DNA from: Microbulbifer halophilus
Lineage (GTDB): Bacteria; Pseudomonadota; Gammaproteobacteria; Pseudomonadales; Cellvibrionaceae
DNA: 64,000 bases
Direction: 5' to 3'
NCBI RefSeq assembly: GCF_026183675.1
Contig: NZ_JAPIVK010000009.1
Location: 41,951 to 105,950 of the forward strand
Part shown: positions 1-8,952 of the stretch, piece by piece
Layout of the letters: every line of letters starts with the position of its first letter
Position numbering within the stretch: the stretch's first letter is position 1
Translations under genes and position numbers: made by a program
Notes under the pieces: generated by a model
The model's database searches: none
The model's input: the letters and a program-made list of their open reading frames with translations, nothing else
What the model was told of the DNA's origin: nothing

Positions 1-83
1 AGCTCCAGCTCCGCATCGGCCGGTGCAGCCGGCCCACAGAATGTATTCGGGAGGGCCTGCGGCCCGCATGCGGAGCTGGAGCT
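1..83. repeat. Palindromic intergenic repeat, left edge possibly cut by window
   Basis: Bases 1-16 (AGCTCCAGCTCCGCAT) are a perfect inverted copy of bases 68-83, with a GC-rich centre of about 50 bases. This is the shape of a REP/MITE-like element. It lies just upstream of hutH, so it may also act as a hairpin in the hutH leader or as the terminator of an upstream gene outside the window. Confidence 0.55.
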
Positions 84-141
84 CCGCGCTCCCAGGAAGC
101 GGCCACCGGCCCTCGAAAACAAATATTTTGGTGAGACTTTT

Positions 142-1689
142 ATGTACCAACTGCAAATCACCCCCGGCCAACTGAGCCTCGCCCAACTGCGCCGGTCCGC
201 GCGCGAGCCGGTAGAACTGTCACTGGCGAAGGACGCCTACCCGGCCATCGAAGCCTCGGCCAAGACCGTGGCCGAAGTGCTGGACCAGGGCCGCACCGTC
301 TACGGCATCAACACCGGTTTCGGCCTGCTGGCCAATACCCGCATCGAGAAGAAAGATCTGGAAACCCTGCAGCGCGCTATCGTATTGAGCCACGCCGCCG
401 GCACCGGCGACTTTATGGACGAGGCTACCGTGCGCCTGCTGATGGTGCTGAAGATCAACTCCCTGTCCCGCGGCTTTTCCGGCGTGCGCCCGCTGGTGAT
501 CGAGGCATTGATAAAACTGGTCAATGCCGGCGTTTTCCCGGCCATTCCGGAAAAGGGCTCCGTGGGCGCCAGCGGCGACCTGGCCCCGCTGGCACATATG
601 AGCGTGGTGCTGCTGGGCGAGGGCGAGTGCTTTATCGACGGCGAGCGCAAGCCGGCATCCGAAGGGCTGGAAAAGGCCGGCCTGGAGCCCATCACGCTGG
701 CACCGAAAGAGGGGCTCGCACTGCTGAACGGTACCCAGGCCTCCACCGCCTTTGCCCTGTTGGGGCTATTTGCTGCTGAAGACCTGTTCGCCGGCGGCCT
801 GGTCAGCGGCGCCCTGACCCTGGAAGCGGCCAAGGGCTCGCGCCGCCCGTTCGACGACCGCATCCACTCGGTGCGCGGGCAAAAAGCGCAGCGCGATGTG
901 GCCGCCACCTTCCGCGAGCTGCTGGGCGAGCAGAGCGAGATCGGCGAATCCCACGAAAACTGTGAAAAGGTGCAGGACCCCTATTCGCTGCGCTGCCAGC
1001 CGCAGGTGATGGGCGCCTGCCTGCAGCAGATCCGCTTCGCATCCGAGGTGCTGCTGGCGGAGGCCAACGGGGTTTCCGACAACCCGCTGGTGTTTACCGA
1101 CGAGGAAAACCCGGAGAATTCCGACATCATTTCCGGTGGCAACTTCCACGCCGAGCCGGTGGCCATGGTGGCCGACAACCTGGCGCTGGCGCTGGCCGAG
1201 ATCGGCGCCCTGTCCGAGCGCCGCATGGCGCTGCTGATCGACTCCAACCTGTCCGGCCTGCCGCCCTTCCTGGTAGACAACGGCGGTGTGAACTCCGGCT
1301 TCATGATCGCCCAGGTCACCGGCGCCGCACTGGCCAGCGAGAACAAATCCCTGGCCCACCCGGCCAGCGTCGACTCGCTGCCGACTTCCGCCAACCAGGA
1401 GGACCATGTCTCCATGGCCACCTTCGCCGGCCGCCGCCTGCGGGATATGGCCGACAACACCTGCGGCATCCTGGCGGTGGAACTGCTGGCCGCCTGCCAG
1501 GGCCTGGATTTCCGCGCGCCGCTGAAGACCGCCGACAAACTGGAAGCGGCCAAGGCGAAACTGCGCGAGCGCGTGCCCTTCTACGACAAGGACCGCTATT
1601 TCGCTCCGGATATCGAGGAGGCCAGGCAGCTGCTGGCGAGCGGCGATTACCTGCGCTTTACCAACGCCGGACTACTGCCAAGCGTCTGA
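142..1689 (+). CDS. hutH: Histidine ammonia-lyase
   Basis: HutH removes ammonia from L-histidine to give trans-urocanate, the first step of the cytosolic Hut pathway. The 515-residue length is normal for the family. The Ala-Ser-Gly triad that cyclises into the MIO electrophile is at residues 143-145, inside [14 protein letters not shown], and the N-terminal YGINTGFG motif and the [10 protein letters not shown] segment are both present. The ATG is preceded by a GGTGAG-type ribosome site. No hutU, hutI or hutC is seen nearby, so the rest of the pathway must lie upstream or elsewhere. A strong terminator follows the stop codon. Confidence 0.97.
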   Translation: MYQLQITPGQLSLAQLRRSAREPVELSLAKDAYPAIEASAKTVAEVLDQGRTVYGINTGFGLLANTRIEKKDLETLQRAIVLSHAAGTGDFMDEATVRLLMVLKINSLSRGFSGVRPLVIEALIKLVNAGVFPAIPEKGSVGASGDLAPLAHMSVVLLGEGECFIDGERKPASEGLEKAGLEPITLAPKEGLALLNGTQASTAFALLGLFAAEDLFAGGLVSGALTLEAAKGSRRPFDDRIHSVRGQKAQRDVAATFRELLGEQSEIGESHENCEKVQDPYSLRCQPQVMGACLQQIRFASEVLLAEANGVSDNPLVFTDEENPENSDIISGGNFHAEPVAMVADNLALALAEIGALSERRMALLIDSNLSGLPPFLVDNGGVNSGFMIAQVTGAALASENKSLAHPASVDSLPTSANQEDHVSMATFAGRRLRDMADNTCGILAVELLAACQGLDFRAPLKTADKLEAAKAKLRERVPFYDKDRYFAPDIEEARQLLASGDYLRFTNAGLLPSV

Positions 1690-1730
1690 TCCCCCCAGGC
1701 GCTTACCGCGGCGCAGCAGGGACAACGGAA

Positions 1731-1755
1731 AAGCCGGGCTCCTGCCCGGCTTTTT
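1731..1755 (+). terminator. Rho-independent terminator after hutH
   Basis: A perfect 9-bp stem (AAGCCGGGC / GCCCGGCTT) with a TCCT loop runs directly into TTTTT. It lies about 40 bases after the hutH stop codon and faces the convergent LysE gene. Confidence 0.9.
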
Positions 1756-1777
1756 CGTTGTCAGTACAGGTCAGGGA

Positions 1778-2377
1778 CTACTGGCCGAAAAACTGCAGGT
1801 AAAGCAGGTACAGGGCACAACCGATCAGGAGGCCGCCCATCACCATATTGAAAATACGCACCCGCGCCTCTGTGCCCAGCAACAGTCGCACCCTGTCGCC
1901 CGCCAGCGCCCAGACTGCGAGCGAGGCATAGCAGACCAGGAAATAAATCGACACAAAGGTGATCAGGCTGGCGTGGCTCTCGGGCCTCGAGAACAGCGCA
2001 ACGCCGGACACACAGGCCACCCAGGCCTTCGGGTTCAACCACTGCAGCAGGAATCCCTCATGGAACCGCGGCCTGGCGCTCTCGGCGATATCGATCGAGC
2101 CGACCGCCCCGGCAAGCCTGCAGCCGATATAGATAACGTAAGCCGAGCCCACCACCGCCAGGTACTTCAGGAACTGGGGGTAGAGTTCCAAAAGCTGGTA
2201 AAAGCCGAAACCGATGGCTGCCAACAGCAGGGTAAAACCGATGGTAGCACCGGACACAAACGGCATTGTCCTGCCGAATCCATGGCTGACACCGGAGGAG
2301 ACAATGACCATATTGACCGGCCCCGGCGTTATCGACATGGCCAGGGAGAAACCGAACATCGCGAATAAAAGTGACAT
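1778..2377 (-). CDS. LysE family amino-acid exporter
   Basis: This roughly 199-residue membrane protein has the LysE/RhtB family signature: an N-terminal SITPGPVNMV segment and hydrophobic helices spread over the whole chain. The family exports amino acids or small amino-acid derivatives across the inner membrane. I chose the ATG at 2377 because AGGA lies 7 bases upstream; an in-frame TTG two codons earlier is weaker. It follows the ABC/oxygenase operon in the same direction but behind that operon's terminator. It could therefore be an independent gene or the export arm of the cluster. The substrate cannot be read from the sequence. Confidence 0.88.
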   Translation of the reverse strand: MSLLFAMFGFSLAMSITPGPVNMVIVSSGVSHGFGRTMPFVSGATIGFTLLLAAIGFGFYQLLELYPQFLKYLAVVGSAYVIYIGCRLAGAVGSIDIAESARPRFHEGFLLQWLNPKAWVACVSGVALFSRPESHASLITFVSIYFLVCYASLAVWALAGDRVRLLLGTEARVRIFNMVMGGLLIGCALYLLYLQFFGQ

Positions 2378-2528
2378 AGCCAAATCCTGAATTTTTTAAG
2401 TCGGCAACTGCACGGGCCGCCCTGACCTGGTTAGTGGTCGCCTGTAATATACCAGCCGATGCCCGGACCTTCCGGTATTTCCCGGGCTGACCTGTTGAAA
2501 GTGAGCTTGAGAAGCCCTTTTACCACCA

Positions 2529-3122
2529 CTAGGAAAACTCCCTGCAAGGCAGGGAGTCCAAGCTGAAAAAGTGTCGACACAAATCCGGGCGCTGCGGTGG
2601 TTCCATAGACATTCGTTGTTCCAGGTGTCCCAGGCACAGCAACCCGCAGATCAATGCATTTTCCTCCAACCCCAGCGCTGCCGTCAGGAGTGGACTATAG
2701 GCCAGCTTTCCCGTTCTCCAGTAGCCACTGTGACCCATAGCTTCCGCGGCCAGCAGCATGTTTTCGATCGCGGCGCCGGCGGACAGCACCTGCTCTATTT
2801 CCGGTACCCGACCGCTCCGGTCTACATACAGCACGCAGACGACAACCCGCGGTGCCGTGGTAAACAGGCGCTGCAACGCAGCCGTGATATCCTCGACAGA
2901 GGCATCGTCGGTCTCCTGGGCCAATGCGACCAGCTCCACACGCCGGATCAGTTTTTCACAATCCGCCCGCGAACAGAGGATAAACCGCCACGGACGCAAT
3001 GACCGATGATCGGGTGCCGTCAGCGCGCACTGGACGATGCGCTCGATGTCCGACAGCGGAATGTCCCCGTCGATCACCGGTTGCGATTTTCTTGTAAGAA
3101 TACTTTCAATCAACGCTGTCAT
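2529..3122 (-). CDS. Nitroreductase family oxidoreductase, YdjA-like
   Basis: A 197-residue FMN-dependent nitroreductase-fold protein of the short YdjA type. The N-terminal SRKS-like region and the segment APDHRSLRPWRF, a flavin-phosphate contact motif of this family, are both visible. The IENMLLAAEAMG helix and C-terminal LGHLE segment also fit. The ATG at 3122 has AGAGGT about 8 bases upstream, so the 13-codon upstream extension is not used. It is the last gene of the minus-strand cluster, next to a 2Fe-2S ferredoxin, and may reduce a biosynthetic intermediate. A terminator hairpin overlaps its last codons. Confidence 0.9.
   Translation of the reverse strand: MTALIESILTRKSQPVIDGDIPLSDIERIVQCALTAPDHRSLRPWRFILCSRADCEKLIRRVELVALAQETDDASVEDITAALQRLFTTAPRVVVCVLYVDRSGRVPEIEQVLSAGAAIENMLLAAEAMGHSGYWRTGKLAYSPLLTAALGLEENALICGLLCLGHLEQRMSMEPPQRPDLCRHFFSLDSLPCREFS
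2534..2557 (-). terminator. Terminator overlapping the 3' end of the nitroreductase gene
   Basis: Read on the minus strand, a 9-bp perfect stem (ACTCCCTGC / GCAGGGAGT) with a 3-base loop is followed by TTTT. The T-run sits only a few bases before the nitroreductase stop codon at 2529-2531, so the hairpin encodes part of the last ten residues. Confidence 0.7.
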
Positions 3123-3230
3123 ATTTTCTGTACCTCTGGTCAAGAACTGCTTGCACCCCATAATCCGCGCAACGACACACGCGGCAGTTGCGCTGCTTCA
3201 GGCACGCGCGCAAGATGCCGAATCACGAAC

Positions 3231-3527
3231 TCAGTAAGGCAGCAGGATATCCCCGTCCCCTTCCAGGTAAGAGGAGCAGGAAAGCACATAGCCATTGAGG
3301 CGGACGCCGTTATCGCGAAGTGCGCCGGAAAGCACCCTGACCCGGCAGGAACCACAGCGCCCCCGTCGACAGGAGCTGCGGATAGGCAACTGCATTTTTT
3401 CGATATTCTCGAGGATTGTCAGCTTTTTGCTGGCCTCCCCCTCGTGCCTGCGGCCGTTGACGGTGACCTTCAGGCGGACCAGATCGTCATCCGCCCCGGT
3501 TTCGCGCAGTGGTGCGTCAGCTTCCAT
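3231..3527 (-). CDS. 2Fe-2S ferredoxin
   Basis: A small plant-type [2Fe-2S] ferredoxin of about 98-100 residues. The cluster-binding cysteines follow CX4CX2CX22C (residues 55, 60, 63 and 86 counted from the upstream ATG at 3533) within SSCRRGRCGSC and YVLSCSSY. Either ATG (3533 or 3527) is possible; 3527 leaves better spacing from the GGGGG ribosome site. It lies between the peptide-ABC genes and the nitroreductase. It could feed electrons to the diiron protein, the nitroreductase, or both; this partner assignment is inference from position only. Confidence 0.9.
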   Translation of the reverse strand: MEADAPLRETGADDDLVRLKVTVNGRRHEGEASKKLTILENIEKMQLPIRSSCRRGRCGSCRVRVLSGALRDNGVRLNGYVLSCSSYLEGDGDILLPY

Positions 3528-3575
3528 AATCATCCCCCACGGTTTTCCCGGACACCGTCCCTGTACGCTCCCCTC

Positions 3576-4442
3576 TCAGGGCCCGCTGTCTCCTACTGCG
3601 ATGTCCAGCGCCCTGCCTGCCGTTGTGGACGCCGGTCTCCCCGGCGCGCTATGCAGCAACTGCCGGGTATATTCCTGTGCCGGGTATTCGAGTACCTGTT
3701 CGACACCTCCCCACTCGACCATTTCGCCGGATTTCATCACCAGTACCTGATCGGCAAAGTGGCGTACCACCGCCAGGTCGTGGGAGATAAACAGATACGT
3801 CAGACCCAGGTCCCTCTGCAGGTCCAACAGCAGGTTGACGATCTGTGCCTGCACCGAGACATCCAGCGCGGACAGGGGCTCGTCCAGTATCAGGATTTCC
3901 GGCTCGGTCACCAGCGCCCGGGCAATATTCACTCTCTGGCGCTGGCCGCCGCTCAGCATATGGGGGAAAGCGTACAACTGGGCCTCCCCCAACCCCACTT
4001 TCCGCAGGTGGCGCAGCGCCCGCGCCTGGCGCTCGCCCCGATCCAGTCGCCCGTAGTTGCACAGCGGGGCCGACAGGATGCGCCAGATCCGCTTGCGGGG
4101 ATTCAGCGATGCATAGGGGTCCTGGAACACCATCTGGATTTTCCGGTACAGGTCCCGCGCCGGCAGCCCGTGGATATTGCGTACTGCGGTATCCAGCCGC
4201 AGGCTGACGCGGCCGGCGGTCGGCCGCTGCAGTTTCATGACGAGCTTGGCCATGGTGCTCTTACCGCTGCCCGATTCACCCACCACCGCCAGGGTGCGCC
4301 CTCGCCCCAGGCTGAAATTGAGCTGGTCGAGGGCTGCGAAATGCCTGTTGTCCCCACCGGGCAGCCGGAAGGTCTTGGTAAGGTTTTCGGCACGCAGCAC
4401 CACTTCGCCGGCCCCGGCTTTGGGCATGGTTACCAGTGACAT
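3576..4442 (-). CDS. Peptide ABC transporter ATP-binding protein, OppF/DppF type
   Basis: The second ATPase of an oligopeptide importer, 288 residues on the cytoplasmic face. Walker A (GESGSGKSTMAK), the ABC signature LSGGQRQRVNIARAL and Walker B (ILILDEPLSALD) are all intact, followed by the switch His in FISHDLAVV. The ATG at 4442 has AGGGGGAG upstream and overlaps the preceding ATPase gene by 13 bases, so translation is coupled. The longer open frame upstream is only a shadow of that gene. The C-terminal peptide-transporter extension is short. Confidence 0.93.
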   Translation of the reverse strand: MSLVTMPKAGAGEVVLRAENLTKTFRLPGGDNRHFAALDQLNFSLGRGRTLAVVGESGSGKSTMAKLVMKLQRPTAGRVSLRLDTAVRNIHGLPARDLYRKIQMVFQDPYASLNPRKRIWRILSAPLCNYGRLDRGERQARALRHLRKVGLGEAQLYAFPHMLSGGQRQRVNIARALVTEPEILILDEPLSALDVSVQAQIVNLLLDLQRDLGLTYLFISHDLAVVRHFADQVLVMKSGEMVEWGGVEQVLEYPAQEYTRQLLHSAPGRPASTTAGRALDIAVGDSGP

Positions 4443-5380
4443 CGGCTCCCCCTCTGCGAATGCGTCTCTATTTGCCGCATGGGTTGCGGCTGCAGGCAGC
4501 GGTGATCGGCGCGAACGCAGCGCGGGCGGAAACGGCAGCCGTCTACTTCCTCGGTGATCGGAATCACACTGCCTTCGATCGTCGCGAGCCGACTCTTGGG
4601 TGGCATGCCACTGCGACCGGGCTGGGCCGCCACCAGGCCTCGGGTATAGGGGTGTCGCGGCGAGCCGATCACCGCGTCCACCGCGCCGCTCTCCACTATC
4701 TGCCCGGAGTACATCACCTGCACCCGGTGGGCGCACTGTTCAATCACGCCGATGTCGTGGGAGACCAGCAGCAGCGCCATACCCGTGTCCCGGCGAATCT
4801 CCTCGAGCAACTGCAGAATCTGCGCCTGCACCGTGACATCGAGTGCCGTGGTGGGTTCGTCCGCTATCAAAAGCTGCGGCCCGGCAGCCACCGCCATTGC
4901 GATCATGATCCGCTGCGCCATGCCGCCGGACAGTTCATGCGGGTAGCTCTTCAGGCGCGCGCCGGCGTGGGCAATACCGACCCGGTCCAGCAGGCGGAGC
5001 GCCTCGGCACGTGCCGCCGACCGATCCAGATCGGCACGCGCGCGCCGAACGGACTCCAGCAGCTGTCGCTCTACCGTCAGGCAGGGATTGAGCGCGCTCA
5101 TGGGATTCTGGAATATCATCGCCATGCCACCGCCGCGGAGCGCGCGCCAGTCGCGGGAGCCCGCCCGCAGCAGGTCGACGCCGCAGGCACTCATACGCAG
5201 GGCGGACGCTGTGACACCGTCCGGCAACAGCCCCATCAATGCCAGGTTGACCATGCTTTTCCCGCAGCCGGATTCGCCGACCACACCCAGCACCTCGCCG
5301 GCCGCTACCGAGAACGTCAGGCTCCGCAAGGCCGGCTTCCCGGCGATGTCGATGCACAGGTCTTCGACCGATAAAATCAT
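4430..5380 (-). CDS. Peptide ABC transporter ATP-binding protein, OppD/DppD type
   Basis: The first ATPase of the importer, 316 residues. Walker A (GESGCGKSMVN), signature LSGGMAQRIMIAMAV, Walker B (LLIADEPTTALD) and the switch His in LVSHDIGVI are present. The C-terminal CRFRPRC region is the cysteine motif typical of the oligopeptide ATPase extension. The start is the ATG at 5380, which overlaps the stop codon of the upstream permease as ATGA. Confidence 0.93.
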   Translation of the reverse strand: MILSVEDLCIDIAGKPALRSLTFSVAAGEVLGVVGESGCGKSMVNLALMGLLPDGVTASALRMSACGVDLLRAGSRDWRALRGGGMAMIFQNPMSALNPCLTVERQLLESVRRARADLDRSAARAEALRLLDRVGIAHAGARLKSYPHELSGGMAQRIMIAMAVAAGPQLLIADEPTTALDVTVQAQILQLLEEIRRDTGMALLLVSHDIGVIEQCAHRVQVMYSGQIVESGAVDAVIGSPRHPYTRGLVAAQPGRSGMPPKSRLATIEGSVIPITEEVDGCRFRPRCVRADHRCLQPQPMRQIETHSQRGSRCHW

Positions 5381-6222
5381 TGTCGCTCCATCTTCGGGTC
5401 CAGGCGGTCTCGCAGTGCGTCGCCTACCAGGTTGAAGCTCAGTACGGTGAGCAGGATGCAGACGCCGGGCATCACCACCAGCAGAGGGTGGGATTCGATA
5501 AACGGTCGCGCGTCGGCGAGCATCGCTCCCCACTCCGCCACCGGCGGCTTGGCGCCCAGGCCGAGAAAGCCCAGCGCGGCTATTTCCAGAATTGCGTCGC
5601 TGAAACCCAGGGCCGCCTGCACGATCACCGGCGGCACACAGTTGGGCAATACCTCGGTGCAGAGAACCCTTAGCCGGGAACTGCCGCTCGCGAACGCGGC
5701 CGTCACATAGGTTTTCTGCATTTCCTGGATCGCGACCGCCCGCACCACGCGCACAAAACGCGGTATGCCGATAATGGTCACAGCCACAATGGCGTTGCCG
5801 AGGCCCGAGCCCAGCACGGCGACAATGACGATGGCCAGCAGTATGCTCGGCAGGCACATCAACAGGTCCACCAGCCGCATGATCAGCGTGTCCAGCCAGC
5901 CTCCATAGACGCCCGCCAACAGACCCAGTCCCACACCGACGACCAGCGAAACGGTCACCACCACGAAACCGATGCCCAGCGAACAGCGCGCGCCGTACAC
6001 GAGCCGCGCGAACATATCCCGCCCCAGGTCGTCCGTGCCCAGCAGCGGCGCAGACAGGGGATTCCAGCTCGGCGCCTGCAGCAGCTCCGACCCCATCCGG
6101 TAGGGCGACAGGTCCAGCAACAACGGGAAGACAAACCCCAGTGCCAGCAGGCAGGCCAGCACCAGAAAACCGATATTTCCCCAGCCCCCCGGCAGGGGGA
6201 GGCCCATCCTGTCAGCCAGCAC
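5377..6222 (-). CDS. Peptide ABC transporter permease, OppC/DppC type
   Basis: A 281-residue inner-membrane permease. It has the N-terminal helix plus cytoplasmic LLGTDDLGRDMFARLVYGAR motif that marks the DppC/OppC subfamily, and a standard EAA-type loop near residues 170-200. The start is a GTG at 6222 behind a strong AGGAGG. It overlaps the end of the DppB-type gene by 11 bases, so the two are made together. Confidence 0.93.
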   Translation of the reverse strand: MLADRMGLPLPGGWGNIGFLVLACLLALGFVFPLLLDLSPYRMGSELLQAPSWNPLSAPLLGTDDLGRDMFARLVYGARCSLGIGFVVVTVSLVVGVGLGLLAGVYGGWLDTLIMRLVDLLMCLPSILLAIVIVAVLGSGLGNAIVAVTIIGIPRFVRVVRAVAIQEMQKTYVTAAFASGSSRLRVLCTEVLPNCVPPVIVQAALGFSDAILEIAALGFLGLGAKPPVAEWGAMLADARPFIESHPLLVVMPGVCILLTVLSFNLVGDALRDRLDPKMERQ

Positions 6223-7255
6223 GCCTGCCTCCTATCGCCGGGTTTATGGCGCTGTAGAAGTATTCGATCAGGCCGTTTACCAGAATGACAAAGACACCGA
6301 TCAGCAGGATGCTGGCCTGGATCACCGGGTAATCCCGCGCGTAGACGCTGTTGACGATATAGCGGCCCACACCCGGCCATGCGAAGATGGTCTCGGTCAG
6401 GATGGCGCCGGTAATCACCGTGGTGACGAACAACACACCACCGACAGTGACCACCGGAATCAACGCATTGCGGAAGGCGTGCCGCCAGACAACCCGCAAC
6501 TCACTCAGCCCCTTCGCCCGCGCAGTGCGGATATAGTCCTCCGACAGCACTTCCAGCATGCTCGAGCGCGTGGTCCTGGCAAACACCGCCAGCGGCACCG
6601 TGGCCATGGTCAGCGCCGGCAACACCAGGTGGCCCAGGGCACTGCCGAAGGCCGACAAACCGTAGTCCTCGATTACCTGCGGCATCAGCGTATCCACCAG
6701 CATAAAGCCGGTCGCCGGTGGCACGTCGTAGAGAATGTCGATGCGCCCGGCCACGGGAGTGAGATCCAGGCCGATGGAAAAACACAGGATCAACACCAAC
6801 CCCCACCAGAATACCGGTATCGAATAGCCGAATATCGAAACCGTCATGATCAGGTAATCCAGTACGCTGTTGCGGTAGACGGCCGCGGCTACGCCGGCCG
6901 GTATACCCACGGCACAGGCGATCAATAAGGCACTGACGCCCAGTTCGATCGTTGCCGGCCAGCGCGCCAGCAGTTCACCGATGACACCCTGGTGGGATAC
7001 CACGGAAACGCCGAAGTCACCCTGCAGGGCACTGCCGACAAACTGCAGATACTGCGCGACCAAGGGCTTCTCCAGGCCGAGGCGCATCGCCATCTCCCGA
7101 TATTGCGCCGGGTCGGAACCCCGCTCGCCGATCAGCAACAGCACCGGATCTCCGGGAGCGAGGCGGATCAGGAAGAACGCCAGCAGCGTCACTCCCAGCA
7201 GCGTCGTCGACAGCTCCAGCAACCGCCGGCAGCTTGCCTTCCGGAATATATCCAC
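6212..7255 (-). CDS. Peptide ABC transporter permease, OppB/DppB type
   Basis: A 347-residue inner-membrane permease. The N-terminal helix followed by FFLIRLAPGDPV is the OppB/DppB hallmark, and the EAA loop (SEDYIRTARAKGLSELRVVWRHAFRNALIPV, only partly quoted as ARAKGLSELRVVWRHAF) is well conserved. The start is a GTG immediately after the binding-protein stop codon (2 bases apart), suggesting translational coupling. Confidence 0.93.
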   Translation of the reverse strand: MDIFRKASCRRLLELSTTLLGVTLLAFFLIRLAPGDPVLLLIGERGSDPAQYREMAMRLGLEKPLVAQYLQFVGSALQGDFGVSVVSHQGVIGELLARWPATIELGVSALLIACAVGIPAGVAAAVYRNSVLDYLIMTVSIFGYSIPVFWWGLVLILCFSIGLDLTPVAGRIDILYDVPPATGFMLVDTLMPQVIEDYGLSAFGSALGHLVLPALTMATVPLAVFARTTRSSMLEVLSEDYIRTARAKGLSELRVVWRHAFRNALIPVVTVGGVLFVTTVITGAILTETIFAWPGVGRYIVNSVYARDYPVIQASILLIGVFVILVNGLIEYFYSAINPAIGGRRAG

Positions 7256-7257
7256 GG

Positions 7258-8859
7258 TCAGCGCTCGCTCGAGACGGACAACAGGTAGAAGTTATCCACA
7301 TCGAAGGGATCCATCACATAACCCTCTACGCGCGGGCTCAGGCCCCGGAATACCTTCGAATGGGCGATGGGAATGACCGGCACATCCTCGCTGAAGACCC
7401 GCAGTGCCTTCCGGTACAGTCTTTCCCGGGTGGCAAAGTCACTCTCGCGCCGCGCCTGCTTGATCAACGATTCAAACTCGGGCTGGCAGTAACGGGAGTT
7501 GTTCGACCCGCGCTTTACGGAGTCACAGCTGAACAGTGTGTAGAGGAAGTTGTCCGGATCACCGTTGTCACCGGCCCAGCCGAGTTGCACCATGTCGTGT
7601 TCGCCGCGCTTTACCTTGTCCAGGTAGGTACCCCAATCGTAACTGACGAGCTCGACTTCGACGCCTATCCTGGCAAGATCCTGCTGCATCATCTCGCCCA
7701 TTTTGCGACCATTGGGGTTGTAGGGCCGACTGACCGGCAAAGTCCAGAGGGAGATCTTGAAACCGTCCGCATAGCCCGCCTTCTCGAGTAGCTCCCTGGC
7801 TTTTTCGGGGTTGTACTCGTACTGCGCCACATCCTCGTTGTAGGACCACATGCTCGGCGGATAGGGGTTGATCGCCGGCTCCGCATTGCCACGGTAGACC
7901 GCGTCGATATACGCCTGCTTGTTGAGAGCATGGGCAATGGCTCGGCGTACCTGTACATTGTCGAACGGCGCCTTCTCCGTGTTCATCGCCAGGTAGCCTA
8001 TGTTGAGACCATCCTCCTCCGCGAGCTCCATATCGGGCTGGGCCTCTATCTGTGCAATGTCGCTTGGGGAGGGGTAAACCACCAGGTCGCACTCGCCCTT
8101 CTTCAGTTTCATGTAGCGCACACTGGCATCCGGAGTGATTGCAAATACCAGGTTGTCTATCGCCGGAGCCCCCTGCCAGTAGCCCTCGTTCGCCCGGTAG
8201 CGGATGGTGGTCCCTTTCAGGTAGCGTCGAAACCTGAACGGTCCGGTTCCCACCGGCCGTACATCGATATCCGACTTGCGCTTCTCACGCTGCAGTTGGT
8301 CGGCATATTCCTTCGACAGTATCGACATGAATGGCATAGCCAGGTTGGATAGGAACGGAGCCTCGGGTTGAGCCAGCTCAATCCTGACCCGGTAATCCCC
8401 CAGCTTCTCGACCTTGGTGATCAGCTTGTCCATTCCCATACCCTGGAAGTACTGATAGGTGCCGCCGCCAACCAGGTGATAGGGGTGGCTCTTTTGCAGC
8501 TGGCGATTGAAGGAGAAGAGCACATCATCTGCATTCATATTGCGACTGGGTGAGAAGTAGCTGGTGCTGTGGAAAGCCACATCCTCGCGCAGCTCGAAAG
8601 TGTAGCTGCGGTTATCGTCGGAAATCTCCCAGCTGGTCGCCAGCGAGGGAACCAGTTTAGTGGTTCCCGGTTCGAAGTCCAAAAGACGGTTGTACAACGT
8701 CGGCGCCGTAGCGTTCCTCGCCGTTCCCGACAAGGTGACCTGGGGATTGAAGGATTCCGGGCTGCCTTCAGAGCAGTAAACCAGGTTGCTCGACGCAAAA
8801 GCCGGGAAAGAGACCAGCGCGAACGAAAACAAGGTCGACAGTAAAATTATTCTATTCAT
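7258..8859 (-). CDS. Periplasmic peptide-binding protein of ABC importer
   Basis: A 533-residue extracytoplasmic solute-binding protein of family 5 (DppA/OppA/SapA-like). An N-terminal Sec signal peptide ends near AFASS, followed by SPESFNPQVTLSGTARNAT, PSLATSWEISDD and FSFNRQ segments typical of dipeptide-binding proteins. The ATG at 8859 has GGTGAGAG upstream; a GTG three codons earlier is less likely. It is first among the five ABC genes, in the usual order A-B-C-D-F. In this context it may import a substrate or retrieve the secreted product rather than serve general nutrition; this is inference. Confidence 0.92.
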   Translation of the reverse strand: MNRIILLSTLFSFALVSFPAFASSNLVYCSEGSPESFNPQVTLSGTARNATAPTLYNRLLDFEPGTTKLVPSLATSWEISDDNRSYTFELREDVAFHSTSYFSPSRNMNADDVLFSFNRQLQKSHPYHLVGGGTYQYFQGMGMDKLITKVEKLGDYRVRIELAQPEAPFLSNLAMPFMSILSKEYADQLQREKRKSDIDVRPVGTGPFRFRRYLKGTTIRYRANEGYWQGAPAIDNLVFAITPDASVRYMKLKKGECDLVVYPSPSDIAQIEAQPDMELAEEDGLNIGYLAMNTEKAPFDNVQVRRAIAHALNKQAYIDAVYRGNAEPAINPYPPSMWSYNEDVAQYEYNPEKARELLEKAGYADGFKISLWTLPVSRPYNPNGRKMGEMMQQDLARIGVEVELVSYDWGTYLDKVKRGEHDMVQLGWAGDNGDPDNFLYTLFSCDSVKRGSNNSRYCQPEFESLIKQARRESDFATRERLYRKALRVFSEDVPVIPIAHSKVFRGLSPRVEGYVMDPFDVDNFYLLSVSSER

Positions 8860-8952
8860 GACTCTCACCGGGTTTGTTTGAGTTTATACAGAAGCCCCTG
8901 ATGGGTTTTTACGAAACCACCAGAAGCAGAGCATGCGGATCTGCGAGCCGGA

